This document shows positions 1 to 13,300 of a stretch of 64,000 bases of DNA, one piece after another; position 1 is the first letter of the stretch, and each line of letters opens with the position of its first letter. The stretch is taken from assembly GCA_005408345.1 (NCBI GenBank), contig SEMN01000323.1, positions 434,001 through 498,000 on the forward strand. Direction: 5' to 3'. A program made the position numbers and the translations under genes. Below the pieces are notes generated by a model. It was not told the origin of the DNA, searched no databases, and saw only the letters and a program-made list of their open reading frames with translations. The DNA comes from Macquaria australasica (lineage: Eukaryota > Chordata > Actinopteri > Centrarchiformes > Percichthyidae).

Positions 1-2060
1 TGGTCAGGCTCTAACATTTCAGACTAAAGACCAGTTCAATGGGGACAGCTTGTTCAATTGGGGACAAAATCTGTCTCCAATTGGGAAAAAGCTGATTTTT
101 GGATCAGTGGTTAAGGTTAGGTTATGGTTAGGGTAAGTCTCCAGGAAATGAATGGAAGTCTATGTAATGTCCCCAAAAGTGACCTAAGTAAACAGCACCT
201 GGGCTGGGTGACTGAGGCAATCATCAAATATAAAAATCAACTGCTCAGCTGCTACAAACAGATAACATCATCAACTTCTACTCAGCTCTCAGTCACACTC
301 TTCATTTATCAGTTTTGCTATTTTTTGTTATTTGTGATAATCAGGTTTGCACATGTATCCTTTTTGTCACTCCAGAAAAACGCTAAGGAGATCTGCTGCT
401 GTTAATCGTATGAAAGCTGTACATTTTGCACTATTATCTGTGGTATATATTTTGTTTCGTCACTTCTCATCACCACTTAGGCGAGTCCAATTCACACATA
501 CTCTCGAGTCTCGATGATAAAGATGGTCCAGGCCTTTATATACGAGATCACGCCACAGAAATGATGCCCACAGCACAGCCAAGTTCATTGCAAACCTTTT
601 ACATGTTTAATGATACCCATACATTTTAAAACACTGGAACATGTCATGGAAGAATACTAAAAGGCAAAATATTTGTTTTAGCTGTGCAACCTACAGCGAG
701 TGCCAATTACATCCAAACACCTACACATACAAGCACGACTCTCTGATATATACGTTTTTACTTTACAACTTTTTACAGTCCTTTGTTCTTTGATATTGAA
801 TTGAGGACAAAGAATGATTGACATCAAAAAGACTGTTACACCTCAGGGTTCAACCTGTGAAAAGTTGAGGAAAGGGGGGTTAAAACACTGCAGGCCTGTG
901 TCGATTGAGCTTTGTACCTAAAAAAATAAAATATTCTGATTTCACTGCCCAATTCTGGAAGCAAACCTAGAGGCCAATCTTCTGGACAACAGCACATTAC
1001 ATCTTCCCCTCTATTCGTGAGAGATGAGGAGTAAATAAATATACTGACAATCAGTGTGACAGACGTAATCATGAACACAATCATAGACAAGATTTATTCA
1101 ACAAAGTGCCAGCATTTACTATTCAACACTAGGCTGCCTCCAGAAGCCGGCCATTCATTAAAGATACTGTAGCAATATAAGTAACAGAGTGGACGATACA
1201 TGATAAATATATCATGAAAACTAATTGTGTATCAGCACTGCCTCCAAATTTTGCCCATGGCTTTAACATATAGTTATGGGAACATGTAAAGTGCTTTAAA
1301 GGAAGAGTCTGACATTTTGCAGAATATACTAAAGAAGATGGATATTATATCATGTCTGAGTCAGAACTTGACACTTCGCAGTGTGAGAAATTTAATCTTG
1401 TAGTGCCAGCAGTCCTAAAACAAACAACAAAAGCTGGGAGTGTCTGCAAATGTGAATCTTGTTTTAGAAGTCACGGTAGGATAAGGCAAGAATAGATTTT
1501 TGTTAACAGGTGCTTAACATATTATCAATTTTGTATTCAATTTTATTAGTCAACTCATTACTCAAATACTATAGAGCTGTTGGGTGCTCAAAATATGGTT
1601 CTGTTCATCCTGTTCCACCAGGTGGTCAGTGGACAGTACAGGTACACCGTCTCCTCCTGGATCAGCGCAGTTTGTGTGTTAGTTATAGAAACCAGATAGT
1701 CTGTCACAAACAAGACCATTTGATGACAAATAGATGGATTATGAGTTATCAACACTCTCTCAGGCACTCTTTTACAGTCCACTCTGTGATCCTCTCTCAG
1801 TTTGAAACAAGGATTAAGAAAAGGTTGAGTGGGCTTCAGGGGAAATCCACCTAAAAACAGAATTCACATAATACTGCTATGATCTAGGACAAATATCAAC
1901 TCTACGTGCCATGATATCACAGGATACAGCCTTGCTTCTCGTATGTTCGTGCTTACATAAGATGCTAGAATTCCCATATGGAGGGATTTCAATCATTCAC
2001 CCTTCAGACTCCAAACTGTACGAGGATCACTTCCAGATGCCAGCTCATCCAGCAGTCAGC
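1..2060. other. Gene-free flank, probably the 3' UTR and downstream region of ZNF-A
   Basis: No exon can be supported here. The first 200 bases look like part of a dispersed fish repeat, with GGGGAC and GTCCCC blocks (for example 39-67 and 168-176) and a GGTTAGG-rich stretch at 113-137. The rest is AT-rich and unstructured. Because ZNF-A ends on the minus strand at 2061, the stretch next to it probably contains that gene's 3' UTR, but I did not identify a decisive poly(A) site. Confidence 0.4.
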
Positions 2061-5000
2061 CTACAGGCCACACTGGGACTGCTGCCGATGTCTGCGAACG
2101 CTACACATTTGACTGAAGGACTGTCCGCAGCGTGAGCAGCTGTAGGGCTTCTCCTGCGTGTGGACTGTGCGGTGCCGCTTCAGGTGGCTGGATGAGATGA
2201 AACTCTTCCCGCACAGCGTACATCGATAACGCCTCTCCCCAGTGTGGATGAGAAGGTGGACCCGCAGGTTGTTGGGCTGGGCAAAGCCCTTTCCACAGTG
2301 GGGGCAGGTGTAGGGTCTCTCCCCTGTGTGCACCCGTTGGTGCAGTTCCAGGGCGGCTACAGTGGGGAAGACACGCCCACACACAGCGCACACCACAGGT
2401 TCTTTAGCAGCAGCAGCAGCAGCAGCACCGCTCCTATAAGGCCGCCTCTGGCTGGTAGTGGTGGCAGAAGGAGCTGTAGGGGGAGGGGGTGGAGGAGGCG
2501 GTTGAGGTGGTGTAGCTACGACAGCAGCAGCAGCGGCGGCGGCCATGTCGAAGGAGGCAGCGAAAGCAGCCATTTCGTGAGCGCCACCTGTGAAGAGCAT
2601 GGTTGGGGGGCCATCTAGACTGTCCCCTCCTCCCTGTGAGGGGAAGGAGGCAGAGGGGTGGCCAGTTTCTGAGTTCCCCAAACCCAGCTGTGCTACTGCA
2701 TACGCTGCCCCAAGATGGCTGACCCTCTCCTGCATCCAGGCCAGGTCCAGGCCCAGGCTGTTGAGGCGGTCGGGGCTGGGCTCATCTGAGGCTACAGGGG
2801 CTGACAGCTGAGAGGGATGAAGTTTATCTTCTGTAGTATCATCTGTCTGGATCTCTGGTTTTAGAGCACCGTCTATTAGGCTCCCTCCAAGGTCCCTGCG
2901 AGCAGCCTCGGGGGCTGGGACCCCCCCACTGCTGACTGTCAAACTGTTGCCCAGAGGCTTGGTGGCTTTACGTTTCGCTCGAGGCCTGCAGGTCAGGTCC
3001 ATTGTGGCGTCAGTGGGGGAGGAGGAGGGCTGGGTGGTATAGGAGGTGCTGTTGGTGACACTGGTGTCAAGTACAATATCACTGGGGGGGGTTTCCTCAC
3101 TGGGCTCCAGGGCTTAAGGACAGACAGGCACAGAGGAACAGGGTGAGTGGAGTTCAGGAAAAAGAGGAAAATCATTCAGAAAACATTATTGTTGTACTGT
3201 CCTGCTCTCAACTCTCAAAAAGAGCCAGACGGAGAGGGCTGAAGGATTGACAGGAAGAGTGTGAATTTTAGGGAAATCAAAAACTATAAATAAATCAGGC
3301 TTGGGGACAAATCTGTGTGTGACTAAGGTGTATTAATGGAGACACACTGACCAGTCGACTGAAGTCCAGACCTGGTGTAAACTTTTCATCAGCTATCCTC
3401 TAGTTTATCTTCATATTCTGCTTTGTTTGTATTACACCCAGAGTAAACATTGAAACCATATGAAAATCACCACACTTACAAGTAGACAGGCCACACTCTG
3501 CCCTGATGTTGACCTCCACCTTGAGGTCCAGGTTGCAGTCGTCTTTCTCCACTTTCTCCTGCTTCACCAGCGGCAGTACCTTGGTTTCCTCCTGCTGTGT
3601 GTGAGTGAAAAGCAGCTGGAACATGACAAGACTTATCTGCATTTACCAGGCTCATTTGTCATTTATTACACAGTTCAGGATGAACCTAGAACTCAGACCT
3701 GTGACCATGTCCATACATGTGGGCTACCTGAAATGCATGAATTCATGAACAGATATGAATGTAAAGCTAGAAATCCTCCACTACACATTGTGCTATTCGA
3801 GACTGTGAGGAAAGCAGCAGGAAGAAATACAAGAACTTTTCAACCTCCAAGTTAGAAAACCACTGGTCAGCCATCTGCAGCTGAATTCCTGCTGGGAAAG
3901 TCAGTTTCATTTCAGTTTATGTTGTGCCACCTCTGACTTGATGTTAATCACATGATTTCACTTTTGTAAGCTCTGTGTGTTCAGTGTGTTGATGTGGTTT
4001 TAGCGACGTGGTCTACTTGAGTGAACACTACATCTAGAGGTTTAAGTTTCCACGTCACCTGTGAGTTTGTGTCATCTCTACTGCCTTCATTTCTATGTGT
4101 TCAAAGGATAGACGGGGTGCCTTACAAACAGTATTACCCTAACCCACTAGCTATTAAATAGCTGTGAAGTGCTCACAAGACTCTGTAGACCGTATTTAAA
4201 AACATTCTGCTGATTAATGTTTACCTTTGAAATGCAATGGAAGTTGTCTTCAGAGGCAGCAGGAAGAGGCGACACCAGAGGCTGATGGTCGTCGGGTCCT
4301 GAAAAAATAGCACAGAACAGTGAGCAGGTCCACAGGTATTCCCGCCTTTTGAACTTGTGGGATTTTGGCTAAGCACGTCATCATTTAGCATTTACAACCT
4401 ATCTCTTCAAAATAATTTCTTAGCTTCTGAATGAGCTCCTATAGCTTAAAATTTACAGCGCTTCAGACAGTCACAACCTTTTCAGTCTGCTTTCAGGGCC
4501 TGTCACTCCACTGAAACTGCACTTACTAAAGTGGTAAATGATTCGGATTCCACCTCAGTGCTGCTATTACTGGATCTGTGCGGCCATTGACACCACAGAT
4601 CACTCCATTACTATACTTAACCGACTGGAAAATCAATTTGGCGTCGCTGACCTGGCTCTTGTGTGGTTAAAGTATTACTTCTGAAAGTACACAGTGTGTT
4701 TCCTTTAATAATACTGCATCAACGTTTTGTGAAATATGGAGTACCTCAGGGCTCTGTTCTCTGCCCTCTGCTCTTCTTATTATATTTCACCTGTTGGCCA
4801 AATTATACACAGTCATGGAATTAATTTCCACTGCTATGCTGATGATACTCTGTTGTATGTGCCTGTAACAGCAGATGATCGTTCTTAAATTACTAAATTA
4901 GAGGCCTGCTTGTCTGCTGTGAAAAGCTGGATGTCACATAATTTCCTGCTCCTAAATCCTGATAAAACTGAGATGCTGATCATTGGCCCAGCTCGACCCA

Positions 5001-8000
5001 GACACCACTGTGATCAAGTTACTGTAACTACTGACAACTGTGATTTCTCAAAGTTTAACAGCAAAGAATCTTGGTGGTATGTTTGATCCTACTCTCTCTT
5101 TTGATCAGCACATTAAAAAAATCACCAAGACCCCCTTCTTCCACCTAAAATTAGGTATTTTCTGTCCATGGCTGATGTAGAGACCCTAATTCACACCTTT
5201 GTTTCATCCAGACTTAATTATTGTAACGTTTTTGTCAGGTCTGCCGCGTGCCAGTACTAAAAGCCTTCAAATGGTTCAGAATGCTGCAGCTAGAATCTTT
5301 GATCTTTGAATTTTGATCATATCACACCAATCTTAGCTTCCCTTCATTGGCTCCCTATCCATGTCAGATCAGACTTTAAGGTGCTTCTGATGACTTCCAA
5401 AATTGCAAATGACTTCGCCCCTCCATATCTGTCTGATCTCATTAAACCTTATATTCCATCCCATGCTCTCCACTCTCAGAATACAGGGCTCCTGTCTGTC
5501 CCCAGAGTTAAGAAGAAGTCAGCTGGCTGCAGAGCCTTTTCTTATCATTCCCACTTCCTCTGGAATAACCTCCCTGATGACATCAGAAGTCTGACTCCTT
5601 TAAATCCAAACTAAAAACTCATCTTTTCACCTTAACTTTCAGCTAGCTGCTTATTTTTGACTACCTTGTACCTGTTACCATTATCCTTCTGGCAGGTCAG
5701 TCTCAGTGAATCTATTAAGCCTAGTACTATAGTCCATGTTTGTCCTGCCAACGACAATATTGTAAACTTTCTGAAAACCACTGCATCTCTCTGTTTATCA
5801 TCTATCTTTGTTTGTTTGTGTCCCACAAGCACAGCTGTGTGCCTCTCTCTCTCTAGTTTCTCCTCCTTGTCTCTCTTTTATACAGATAGAGGATTTGTAA
5901 GTAATCAACAAAAGTTGGGACACCTGTAGGAATTGTTTGCATTAACTATTAAAGGCTTAATTTACTTCCATTGCTACAGAACAGCTGAATGTTGTTACTA
6001 ATGTAGGCCTAAAGGTTTTCCTTCCTTCTCTGGTGTACCTCTTTAGGTGGGTGGTCAGAGGAAGGTGAGTCTTTGTTTGGCAGGCAGCTTGTTGTACTTC
6101 TTAGCCCTTTCTTCATCACACCTTTCTTCATCCCTCCATGTTGCCTTAATCCTGCCTAAGGACCCACGCTAGCACCCTGACCAGGAATCGAACCCCTGGC
6201 CTCCTGTACCAAAGTCAGTGGTGTTACCCACTAAGCTATCCAGCCAAACGCACGCACGCACGCGGCCAAGTCAACACCTTGAACTCATTGTCGTGTTCGT
6301 CAAACCATTCCTGAACCATTTTTGCAGTGTGGCAGGGCGCATTATCCTGCTGAACGAGGCCACTGCCATTAGAGAATACCGTTTCCATGAAGGGGTGTAC
6401 TTGGTCTGCAGCAATGTTTAGGTAGGTGGTGCGTGTCAAAGTAACATCCACATGAATGGCAGGACCCAAGGTTTCCCAGCAGAACATTGCCCAAAGCATC
6501 ACACTGCCTCTGCCGGCTTGCCTTCTTCTCATACTGCATCCTGGTGCCATGTCTTCCCCAGGTAAGCGACGCACACGCACCCGGCCATCCACATGATGTA
6601 AAAGAAAATGTGATTCATCAGACCTTCTTCCATTGCTCCGTAGTCCAGTTCTGATGCTCACGTGCCCATTGTAGGTGCTTTCGGCGGTGGACAGGGGTCA
6701 GCATGGGCACCCTGACCGGTCTGCGGCTACGCAGCCCCATACGCAACAAACTGTGATGCACTGTGTGTTCTGACACCTTTCTATCAGAACCAGCATGAGC
6801 TTTTTCAGCAATTTGAGTTACAGTAGCTCTTCTGTTGGATCGGACCACACGGGCCAGCCTTCACTCCCCACACGCATCAGTGAGCCTTGGCTGCCCATGA
6901 CCCTTTCGCCGGTTCACCGCTTTTCCTTCCTTGGATCACTTTTGGTAGGTACTGACCACTGCAGACCGGGAACACCCCACAAGAGCTGCAGTTTTGGAGA
7001 TGCTCTGACCCAGTCGTCTAGCCATCACAATTTGGTCCTTGTCAAAGTCACTTACATCCTTATGCTGGCCCATTTTTCCTGCTTCCAACACATCAACTTC
7101 GAAGACAAAATGTTCACTTGCTGCCTAATATATCCCACCCACTGACAGGTGCCATTGTAACGAGATAATCAATGTTCTTCACTTCACCTGCCAGTGGTCA
7201 TAATGTGTGTGGCTGATCGGTGTATATATTTGCATGTGGTAATTTGTGACCTCACTTGTTATAATAACAGATGTTGTACCTGATTGCCACCTGTGAGTCT
7301 GCAGTTAACACTGTCTATCAGGTCAGTGGATGATATCCTGTTAATTTATAAGATGTGTTTGGTGTCCTTCAGGAAACATGGGAGAATCAGACATGTGTGG
7401 TAAACTAGAAAGAAAAGAATTAAGACAGGAGAGATTTAGTATGGGAGGTGTAAAGTTTTGTGTCCCACCTAAACGTTTTCTTCTCTGTGGCCCACACAGA
7501 ATCGGCACATCACCTGCTGCCCCCCTCCCCTCCAGCACAACTCTTCCCCTGGCCATCTGAACCACCAGGGGAACGTTTACTTTTCCTGTGATTGACGGTT
7601 GATGCTGTAGATTAAGAGTGATTAAAAAGTGACAGGTTAGAAGTAGGCTCAATGTAGGAACGATATTGGATTATTTCAGGTATGTCCCTTGTGCTTCCCA
7701 ACAATCTCTCAGCTGCTGAACGGTGCATTAAGTTCATTTCACGGGTTAACGTTCGGGTTTTCATCCACTTGGCGGACACTTTGTCCCCACAAATGAATCC
7801 ATCTTGCCAAGGTATCATTCACTGCTTCATTGCATTCATTCATACCAATAACCCTTTTAATGTGCATATAGGCATGTCACAGTTGTATTGCAACAGAGTA
7901 AAAAAAAAAGAAGAAAAAAAAAGTGTGGTTCCTGCTTTATTGCCTGATTTTGAGGCTCTGTCTTAAAGAGGGTCACCTTGTCAAAATAGAGTTTTATGAC

Positions 8001-8678
8001 ATTCATTATTTCAGTGTTGTGCATATATATTTCATATATATATCAAATGACCACAAGGCAAATTGAGGCCAGGTAATCCAGCAGAGAAACACTGAGTGGA
8101 AGGAATATGGGTTAGCAGCAGCAGAGGGCCATGTGGATCATATCCCCCAACATGGACAAATAAGACCAAAACTATCTGCAAGGCGGAGGAGTTAGAACAG
8201 CATTTTTGGAATTGACCTGAACTGACACAAATCCAGTCTCCTCCACGCCTTTAGTCTAACTCAGTGCAACTGTCATCTGCCCAGCCTGCCATATGGTGCA
8301 TTGTCGTGTAAGAGACTGTGTGCCAGTATATTGACCAAAGACTGAACGCATCAGCATATTACTGGATGTACGAGGACATGTCTGTGTCATCTCCATCTAT
8401 TTACCTTCGGGTGGCCTAAAATGAACGGCGTGTATTTCCTCCCGCTGACTCCGTCTCCTCATCTTCCTCTCGTAGCTCCGCATCTTCACGTCCATTTCTC
8501 GCAGTTTCTGCCGCAGGGCATCGTTCTCCTTCTCGCTCTTCTCCCGCTCCCGGTCCATCTGGGAGCGCAGCGCCGCGTAGCCATCGTCCACCAGTTTGCA
8601 GATCTCCGCCACCGCCGAATTGGCCAATATCTCTATAATCGAGGCGATTTGCGCTTGAAAGCCAACACAGTCCGCCAT
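2061..8678 (-). CDS. ZNF-A: teleost C2H2 zinc-finger protein, 5 coding exons
   Basis: Probable nuclear DNA-binding transcription factor. Exons 8678-8405, 7585-7469, 4298-4225, 3594-3480 and 3112-2061 join in phase (1,1,0,1) into 543 aa. Exon 1 encodes the helical module seen in all genes of this cluster (VGFQAQIASIIEILANSAVA), followed by a charged coiled-coil. Exon 4 has an acidic/lysine-rich patch (VKQEKVEKDD), resembling SUMO-site-like regions of such factors. A poly-Ala and poly-Pro tract precedes the fingers. Four fingers fill about residues 433-543 with TGERPY-type linkers; the last ends H-x5-C, so it is C2HC. A second ATG lies immediately upstream of the chosen start (8681). The intron between exons 2 and 3 carries a LINE fragment, a SINE and a Tc1 copy. 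The DNA target cannot be told from this. Exon 3 and the weak acceptor CTTAAG of exon 5 are the least certain parts. Confidence 0.85.
4450..5680 (+). mobile_element. Decayed non-LTR retrotransposon (CR1/L2/Rex1-like) reverse transcriptase fragment
   Basis: Broken frames on the plus strand read like a reverse transcriptase. Around 4550-4625 they give a DTTDHS-type stretch, around 4735-4790 GVPQGSVLCPLLFLLYF, and at 5306-5614 the typical C-terminal end with HITPILASLHWLPIHVRSDF and LWNNLPDDIR. Stops and frameshifts interrupt it, so it is a dead copy. It sits in an intron of ZNF-A in antisense orientation. The clade is judged from motifs only. Confidence 0.75.
6060..6243 (-). mobile_element. tRNA-derived SINE head
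   Basis: The minus strand begins GGCTGGATAGCTTAGTGGG, matching an RNA polymerase III A box, and about 50 bases on has GGTTCGATTCC, a perfect B box. The sequence continues beyond a tRNA-length unit without an acceptor stem that closes, so it is a tRNA-like SINE promoter rather than a tRNA gene. It abuts a short ACGC repeat (6247-6262) and then the truncated end of a Tc1 element. Confidence 0.6.
6263..7223 (-). mobile_element. Truncated Tc1-like DNA transposon (copy 1)
   Basis: The minus strand encodes a Tc1-family transposase in two shifted frames. It has a paired-type DNA-binding region (MVRSNRRATVTQIAEKAHAG, 6848 downward), then the catalytic part with WSDESHFLLH (first Asp) and LVQQDNAPCH (second Asp). 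The copy stops at EFKVLTWP, before the third acidic residue, where sequence next to a SINE takes over. The right terminus (GGCTGATCGGTG) is intact while the left is lost. It is closely related to the copy at 57.7-58.9 kb. It cannot encode an active enzyme. Confidence 0.9.
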
Positions 8679-9329
8679 CATCGCCAGGTCTGGGTGTCTG
8701 TTCCTGCACGGACAGATGCGCGCGGCGGACGGCGGCTGCTGCGGTGCACGCGCGTGAACAGATGCGCACACCGATGTGTGATTGGTGACATGCAAACAGC
8801 TGTGTCCAAATCAGCCTGCCTCCTTTAATGGGACCAGCAACTGTTGTGTCTCTTTGAGGTGCGAGAGTCGCCTCCTGATGACGTCAGTTTGTTGTTCAGC
8901 ATCACTTCTCGACCAGACTGTGGTCTCAACAGCCATCAACATTTACAGCTTTATTAGGCTGCAGTTACTATATAGAAACACTTCTCACTGCTACATAAAC
9001 ATCATTTCTCCCCTCACAAATAGATGCTAACACTACATATACATAGACTAATATACTACATTTGGAATCAATTGGAATAATTGTCTGTCAGTGGTTGAAT
9101 TAAGAAGGTCCCATGTAACATTTGACACGAGCTGTTTAAATTGTGCACCTGTCATCTGCAACCAGAGATTTGATCCATCAGCCTACACCACAAGAGTTGT
9201 ACACCAGGAACTCAGATCCACAAACTACCAGTTCATGTATAAGGGACACAACAGTTAGTAAACCTGCTTCTGTCATTTTGGGGGATATTTTGACATTTTT
9301 CATTTTATTTTCACTTTTTTATTTATTCT

Positions 9330-10265
9330 ATCTCTATATTCAATTCAATTCAGTTCAGTTTTATTTATATAGCGCCATATCATAACAAAGTTATCTCAGG
9401 GCATATATATGGATGGATTATTATTTGTGTACTACCTCAAGCATACAATCCATTGTTATTGTCGTTGGAATGAGAAACTGGTTGTGGATTCCATTTTGGA
9501 AATAAAGTTGAGCAATAGCTTTTTTCTCAGCAGACTTAAAAATGATAATGCACAAATGCTTAGTTATGAGGAATTTGTCAGACTGAAAACCTTTCCTGTT
9601 GCATATAAATGCTTTTCCCAGTGGCGTATTACAGCTGCTGCAGAAATACCATTCGAGGCATCAAGAACTGCAAAAATTAGAACCTACTTGATTAAAAGTT
9701 GTTAATGTACCAACAAACATACAAGGAATCTTTATTACAGCAAAATGAAAATCTTCTCTTGGAGAAGCTGTGTGGAACTCATTCTTCTAATGTTGAGTGG
9801 GAAAAGAACAGGGCTTCTTCCTACAAAGCCTGTTCTCCTAAACCAATGAAGAAAAGTACATTACAAAGGCTCACATTATATAGATGTAATACCAACTCTT
9901 CTCTCTCAAGATTTGTAAATGTCCCCAACAAATGTGATTGTCAATGAAACATTTATTTTATGACTGTTCATTCATTCTGGTGGAACCTGGATAATTATTT
10001 TGCAAATCATACAATTATGGTAGAAGCTAAAAATGTGATTTTATATTATGGAGAGAAGAACCAGAAAATACACGTTATTTCTATTTGGTAGATTTCATAT
10101 TTGTAAATCCAAGTTTTCTAAATCACTGCCATCTTTTGAATTGTTTATTATTGAATTTGGAAATTGCATCCAGTCTGTTAACTTTATTAATAATTAGAAT
10201 CTTTTTCAGTCACACAGGCAGAATCCAAAAGGAGCTAACAGTCATCTGGAGGCAGTTTGGTTTAT
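9330..10265 (+). mobile_element. L1/Tx1-like LINE 3' fragment with an adjacent common repeat
   Basis: At 9335-9405 there is a common fish repeat segment (TTTATTTATATAGCGCCA). From 9409 the plus strand reads, with frame changes, as the C-terminal end of an L1-type ORF2: LSYEEFVRLKTFPVAYK, then a 9.7-9.95 kb stretch ending in a Cys-containing motif (VPNKCDCQ). Around 10080-10190, in another frame, it gives FGRFHICKSKFSKSLPSFEL, close to the GKFHIHKSKF pattern near L1 C-termini. Several frames and stops show it is dead. It lies between ZNF-A exon 1 and the ZNF-B finger exon. Confidence 0.6.
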
Positions 10266-10334
10266 GTTTTATTGGAAACAAGAAGGTGCAGAAATGACGA
10301 CATTCAGCCAGCCACGTACATCATTGGTGTGTGT

Positions 10335-13300
10335 TCACTTGCCGATGTGGATGCTCTGGTGGCGGACCAGGTTTCCCAGCACGGAGAAGCTCTTGCCACA
10401 CTTGGTGCAGCTGTAGGGTCTCTCTCCGGTGTGGACGGCCTGGTGCACCTTGAGGCTGCAGGCCTGCGAGAAGCGCTTCCCACACAGGCTGCAGCTGTAG
10501 CGCTTCTCCCCCGTGTGGACGCTCATGTGTCTCTTGATGTGGCTGGACTGGGAGAAGCGCTTGCCGCATTGAGCGCAGCTGAATGGTTTCTCCCCGGTGT
10601 GCACCCGCTGGTGGGTTTTCAGCTGGTGCGGGTGGATGAACGGCTTCTTACAGAGGTGGCAGTGATAGATCCTCTCCCCAGCATGGGAGCGCTGGTGCAC
10701 CACCAGGTCTCTGGAGGTGGAGAAGAGGCGGCCGCACGGCTGGCAGCTGAGCATACGCTCCGTGCTGCTGGGAAAGCTCCTGGAGTCAGAGGAGGCATTA
10801 CTGAAGGAGGAGACAGTTAGAGAGTCTGACATGGTAGAGTTCCCAAAGCTGCTCAGGAAAGGAAAAGACGAGGAGGACAGTGACTCCTCCAGGCCTGGGA
10901 CTCCATCTGTAGAGTGTTTGTGAGGAGCCATCAGAGACCTGGCCACCTCTGGAGAGGAGAACAGGTCGTCGAAGGAGGAGGAGTCCAGGCTGCTGGTGTC
11001 CAGCTCTGCTGCTTCACTCTCTGTGTGGTGACTGACAGTTAATCTGCTGTTATTCAGATACTCGGTTCTACAGACAGAAACTAAAGGATTCTTAGTCCTA
11101 AAATTTTTGGACCAGGAAGGTTCAGCCTCCAGTTTGACTGCTGTTGACTCTGCCTCTCCCCTGCAGTCTGCTGCAGCACCACACAAGCCCTTCACTGCAG
11201 TGTGAGTCAGTGACAGCTCTGAATCCAGAGTCTTTATCAGTGGAGTCTCTACATCAGGACCTTTACTGGACTCGCTGGGATCCACAACATGTTCGTCTTC
11301 TTCTTTGGTCAAGTCTGTCATTTGCCTGGCTTTGTCTGGACCAGAACCTCTTGGTGTGGCTCTGTGGCTCTGGTCTGCTGGATGAGAGTACTGACCCAGA
11401 GTTCCGGCCTCCGCCACTCCCTCTTTCTTTTCCTGATGCGGAGCTTCAGGTCTGGCAAAGTCCTGTTTTCCATACTGACCTGACACACCGACTCTGGGGA
11501 TTTCTGCTTGGACACTCAGAGGGTGGTCGCTCCCAGCAGCCAGATGGGGAGACGGAGGTCCAGCTAGAGAACGAACAGAGGGACTATATCAATCTTCCAT
11601 TCTTACTCTCATATAACTGTAGAGATCATCAGCCTACTTGTTAGATGTTTTTCTCCTTTTGGTATTTGGTATAAAGAAGTCAAAGCACTGTACAGTATCT
11701 CCAAGTCTTTCATACATACTGCTGCTGTTAGGATCTGTCTGATGGTCTTCCATCACCCTGCAGCCTGTCAGCTCCTCCTCCAGCCTCTCCTTCTTTATCA
11801 CAACCACCTCTGGCTCCACCGGCTGCTCCGTCACAACCACTGGCTGACAGACAGAAAACACCAAGGATGCTTTTTTGTTTTTCATTCATTAAATTCGTAA
11901 GATTACATGCATACTTTTTCCAATGGCCCTTTAACACAACCTTTACTTTGGCATTGATTTCTCACCTCTACTGTATGTGGACATTGAGGTCCTTTTCCCC
12001 TTTGAGGCCTTACATTTTTATGACCTGACAAGGAGGGAGATGTACAGAAGAAGAGACAACAGAAGACAAGCTGACCTGTGAGCGCTGAGTGTCAGTATTC
12101 TCCAGCATGGTGGACTTGACTTTTCTTTTGGTAACGGCAGGACCCACTTCTCCGAAGTGATGATCTGTTCAAAGCAAATAACAGGAGTTTGTTACAATAT
12201 GTTCACTGTTTGTTTTACACCATGTACCTACTGATGAAACACTAAGTGTCTGCAGTGATATTGGGGTTTGTTTCAGAACTTCTTTTATTATAATACCAAG
12301 AATCTATATCCAACCAGTCATTGTCACTTTTTCTAGCAATGTAGGCAACAGTGCCTCTTTAGGGAAAGACGGGATCTTTCTCTCATTACAACAACAGAAC
12401 TACTTTAGGCTTGCTGACATTTTTGTGTCAGCAATGTGCTGCCGTACATAATATCAGTACACAAACACACTGTGTACACATAGTAAGTAATACATGTCGT
12501 TTTGGGAGTCACTGACAAACGACCCATTCTGTCGTTTAGGTTGGAGGACGTGTTGGTTTTTCCCTGTATGCATTATAAATGACCGCAATGGGCCCCTAGC
12601 CACCAGGGGCCCCGTGCGGTAGGCCCATTTGCTTTTTAAGGGCAAAGCTCAACTCTAGTCCAGTCATAGGTGTAAATTTGAATATTTCTAACACGTGAAC
12701 TTGCCCCATCCCCCAATAAAAACAGGAAAGAAGCAGAGGACTTTTATTTTGCGACCCGCTAGAACCCAACTCATAGACGCAACAGTGCCTCCGGTGAAGT
12801 AGGTGGTGGCAATATGCAACCTCAAAAACAATGGCTGCAATCTGCCATAAAACGGAAAGAAGAAGAAGCAGCAACTCTGCACAGTTGATAGCCATGGAGG
12901 AGCCAGGAGGGACAAGGAGGAGGAGGTCCGATATTTATTGTTCTTATATTGCATTAGAAAAATTTTGTAATTTATACTGAAAAGGATTCGTTATTCTCTT
13001 TAACTAATATTTGTGCAATTTAATTATCTTATACCTTTTCTTATAGTTATTTATTGTTTTCATATTGTGCTTTATTTGTTAATTAAAAGCATTGTTGATA
13101 ATATAGTATGCCTAGTCATTCATTTCCAAATGACTGTGGTCCTGGAGGCCATAGCCAGAGGGGTGGTGGTGGTTTGGGTTTGGGGGGCCTGTGTAAGATG
13201 TCGCTTAGGGCCCCGAAATGTTCCGAACCGGCCCTTGTTTCAGTACATATACTGATTCTTTCCTCTCTACAGCCCCATACACTTAGTGGAAGTTATGCAT

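Noticed and set aside
1510..1854. A 114-codon plus-strand frame in the first 2 kb.
   Set aside because: No domain, no splice context and no support from the other strand; likely chance in AT-rich DNA.
6185..6243. A tRNA gene on the minus strand, suggested by good A and B boxes.
   Set aside because: The ends do not pair as an acceptor stem and the sequence runs on as a SINE body.
8421..8828. A 135-codon plus-strand frame opposite ZNF-A exon 1.
   Set aside because: Antisense of the coding exon, which has the conserved module and a proper donor.
10257..10820. A 187-codon plus-strand frame over the ZNF-B fingers (similar ones at 21859-22341 and 17137-17517).
   Set aside because: It is the antisense of the zinc-finger repeats; the regular linker codons leave the complementary strand open. 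No protein family recognisable.
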